In this document: positions 37,901-39,856 of the stretch, piece after piece
Numbering within the stretch: position 1 is the first letter of the stretch
How the letters are laid out: each line of letters opens with the position of its first letter
Assembly: GCA_022360155.1 (NCBI GenBank)
Contig: JAKSDJ010000083.1
Span: 1-39,856 of the forward strand
Source of the DNA: Chloroflexales bacterium
GTDB taxonomy: Bacteria > Chloroflexota > Chloroflexia > Chloroflexales > Chloroflexaceae
Length of the DNA stretch: 39,856 nt
Direction of reading: 5' to 3'
Notes under the pieces: generated by a model
What the model was told of the DNA's origin: nothing
What the model saw: only the letters and a program-made list of their open reading frames with translations
Database searches by the model: none
Position numbers and translations under genes: made by a program

Positions 37901-39856
37901 ATGGCGAGTCGTCCCTTGCGCCATTTTCATACTTCCAACATAGGCATCGCCGGGGTGCTCTTCTGCGGCGGGTTATTGCTGCGTGTCTGGACGCTTGGCT
38001 GGGGCTTGCCCTACATCGAACACCCCGACGAACCATTCTACGTCGAGATTATCGTACGGATGGTCCGTAGCGGTGATCCCAATCCCTTCTCATTCTGGCA
38101 TCCATCGTTGCTCTTCTATATACTGGCTGTCGTCACGTGGCTGCATGGCTGGTGGGGCGTCCATACCGGGCTCTACGCTTCGCTCAATGATATACCAATC
38201 AAAACCTACCTGTTTACGACCGCCCCCGACCTCTACATCTGGAATCGTGCCGCAGTCGCCTGCATCGCTGCGGTAACTGTGCCCCTGCTCTACCTGCTGG
38301 GGCGTCAGATGTTCGATCGGCGCGTCGCTCTGCTCAGCGCCGTGCTTCTGGCGATAGCGACGTTTCACATTGAAAACAGCTATTTTATCGCAACCAGCGC
38401 CACAGCCGGACTCTTCACAACGCTGATCCTCGTTGGCGCATGGGGCGTAGCAAGCAGCGGAAACTGGCGTAGCTACCTGCTTGTGGGGGTAGGCGCGGGA
38501 CTGGCCGCCGGCGCCAAGTACAACGCCGGAGTCATTGGACTGGCGGTCGTCGTCAGCCATCTGTGCTACTGGCAGCGGAAAAGTTGGGGTTCGCCGCTCT
38601 GGCGCGTGCTCATGAGCGGCGGCGTGGCGCTTTTGGTGTTTAGTCTGACGAACCCATTTGCAATCCTCGACTGGGGCCGGTTTATTGCTGACCTGAAGAC
38701 GCAATCAGCCGCGTATACTGCGGGCAGCGGCGACTTCGCCGGCCCTTGGAACATCGGCGGTTATGCGCACTTTCTCTGGGATGAAGGGTTGCTCGCCGCC
38801 GGGTGCCTCGTGACGCTGCTTGGGCTCCCGCGTCTACTCTATCGTTTTCCGCGCCAGATCGCCCTGTTGTCGACCGCAATTGCGCTAGAGTTGCTTCTGC
38901 TGCTAGCATACGAGACCAACTTCGTCCGCAACTTACTTCTCATTTTTCCCTTACTCATCTTACTGACCGCCGCGAGCGCCGTCGCTCTGGCAGATCTGAT
39001 CCGTCAGCAAGCGCCTCGCCACGTTGCGCTCGCAGGTCTTACATTGCTCCTGCTTGTTCCCCAGGCAAATGATACCGCCTGGCTCCTCAACTACTGGAGC
39101 AAACCCTACACTCTGGTCGATGCCGCTGAACAGCTACGCTTACTCCCAAGCGGGATGCTCGCCGCCGTCGAAATGAACCCAGTGCAGTGGTCTGGCGACC
39201 CGGCGGTGACGCCCGTGCGCTGGGTTGCCTCTCACCCGCTCGACTGGTATCGGGCCAGAGGCTTTCGCTATCTCTTCGTAAATAGCGACTACTACGGGGC
39301 TGAGTCGCGGGCGCAGTATGAGCGCCTGCTCCAGAGCACCCCCATTATCGCGCAATATCCCGAGCGTGATCTCGGGCTGCAACCCGGTCCTGGCGGCGCC
39401 ATCCTCGATCTAGGTGAACAGAGCGATTTGATCCCGTTCGTCCAACGCGAAGTGTATTTCGTCGATAGAATCGCGCTGCTTGGCTATGAGGCGCAACCAG
39501 GGGAGCTACGCACCCATATTACACCGCTGGAAGGCGCTGCTGTGCATGAACTGGGTATTGGGCAAGGTCTTCAGATCAATCTCTACTGGCGTGCTTTGGC
39601 GACAATGGAGCGCGACTACACCCTCTTCATTCATGTTATCGATCAACAGGGCGAGCGCGTCGCCCAGCGTGATTTGCCGCTACGCTATGAGGACTATCCA
39701 ACGTCGCAGTGGCAAGCGGGAGAATTAGTTATTGACCGCGCCGATCTCCCTCTCCGCGCATTACCGCCGGGCGAGTACCGACTCGAATGCGGCCTCTATG
39801 ATGCGACCAGTGGTGAGGCTTTACCGGCGCAAGGCGAACAAGAAGAATCAGAACCA
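37901..39856 (+). CDS. GT39/PMT-like membrane glycosyltransferase, 3' end beyond window
   Basis: The frame is open from the ATG at 37901 for 652 codons to the window edge. About ten membrane segments fill the first 400 residues. The first extracellular loop carries the family acidic motif (GLPYIEHPDEPFYVEIIVRM), where the Asp of HPDE is the expected catalytic or metal residue. Next come HPSLLFYILAVVTWL and IWNRAAVACIAAVTVPLLYLLGRQMFDRRVALLSAVLLAIATFHIENSYF, as in PMT_2 proteins. Soluble C-terminal parts follow, including a beta-rich segment (INLYWRALATMERDYTLFIHVID ... PPGEYRLECGLYDATSG) that often ends such Chloroflexota proteins. It probably transfers a sugar from a lipid carrier; the acceptor is unknown. 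Confidence 0.82.
   Translation, partial: MASRPLRHFHTSNIGIAGVLFCGGLLLRVWTLGWGLPYIEHPDEPFYVEIIVRMVRSGDPNPFSFWHPSLLFYILAVVTWLHGWWGVHTGLYASLNDIPIKTYLFTTAPDLYIWNRAAVACIAAVTVPLLYLLGRQMFDRRVALLSAVLLAIATFHIENSYFIATSATAGLFTTLILVGAWGVASSGNWRSYLLVGVGAGLAAGAKYNAGVIGLAVVVSHLCYWQRKSWGSPLWRVLMSGGVALLVFSLTNPFAILDWGRFIADLKTQSAAYTAGSGDFAGPWNIGGYAHFLWDEGLLAAGCLVTLLGLPRLLYRFPRQIALLSTAIALELLLLLAYETNFVRNLLLIFPLLILLTAASAVALADLIRQQAPRHVALAGLTLLLLVPQANDTAWLLNYWSKPYTLVDAAEQLRLLPSGMLAAVEMNPVQWSGDPAVTPVRWVASHPLDWYRARGFRYLFVNSDYYGAESRAQYERLLQSTPIIAQYPERDLGLQPGPGGAILDLGEQSDLIPFVQREVYFVDRIALLGYEAQPGELRTHITPLEGAAVHELGIGQGLQINLYWRALATMERDYTLFIHVIDQQGERVAQRDLPLRYEDYPTSQWQAGELVIDRADLPLRALPPGEYRLECGLYDATSGEALPAQGEQEESEP

Overview
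The window looks like chromosomal core DNA from a Chloroflexota bacterium, most likely a relative of the Chloroflexales. This is inferred from the mixed gene content (menaquinone methyltransferase, aldolase-SDR fusion, Thr/Pro-linker secreted proteins ending in a shared unnamed domain, ANTAR regulator, GT39-like membrane protein). GTG and TTG starts are frequent. No insertion sequence, prophage, integrase or CRISPR array was seen.

Layout. 1-4.1 kb (minus): a cut-off DUF4230-like membrane protein, menG/ubiE, coaX, L-asparaginase and a SAM methyltransferase. 4.3-8.9 kb: fasciclin lipoprotein (minus), then on the plus strand an FKBP isomerase, a SIMPL protein, an RsbT-like protein that has lost its ATP-binding residues and a divergent FolK. 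8.9-12 kb: murJ (minus), rpsT (plus), holA (minus). 12.4-17.3 kb: two secreted proteins sharing one C-terminal domain flank an M28-peptidase-like membrane protein that lacks most metal ligands. 17.6-20.1 kb (minus): aroF, aroH and an ANTAR response regulator. 20.8-25.9 kb: O-methyltransferase, GAF-GAF-SpoIIE phosphatase, a two-component pair and tRNA-Pro. 26-32.7 kb (plus): nrdR, an Mrr-like membrane protein, fabG, accC, Asp23-like, nusB, acpP, tatA/B and tatC. 32.8-33.2 kb: tRNA-Leu, -Val and -Phe behind a perfect consensus promoter. 33.2-39.9 kb: an aldolase-dehydrogenase fusion (minus), an orphan helical protein (plus), proB (minus) and a GT39-like protein running off the end.

The most striking system is the leader of aroH-aroF. 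A near-consensus promoter (TTGACT-N17-TATAGT) precedes a 26-codon ORF with its own ribosome-binding site and seven consecutive Phe/Tyr codons (FYFYFYF). A GC-rich terminator with a T-run follows, then aroH (chorismate mutase) and aroF (a DAHP synthase of the type whose studied members are inhibited by Phe/Tyr). This has the architecture of ribosome-mediated transcription attenuation that senses Phe and Tyr together. A second terminator hairpin lies across the aroH stop codon, so translation of aroH may gate transcription into aroF. The gene just upstream encodes an ANTAR protein, a family of RNA-binding antiterminators; a link to the leader is only a hypothesis.

A second theme is loss of catalytic residues in recognisable folds: the RsbT-like, M28-like and Mrr-like proteins and FolK all lack residues their families normally need.
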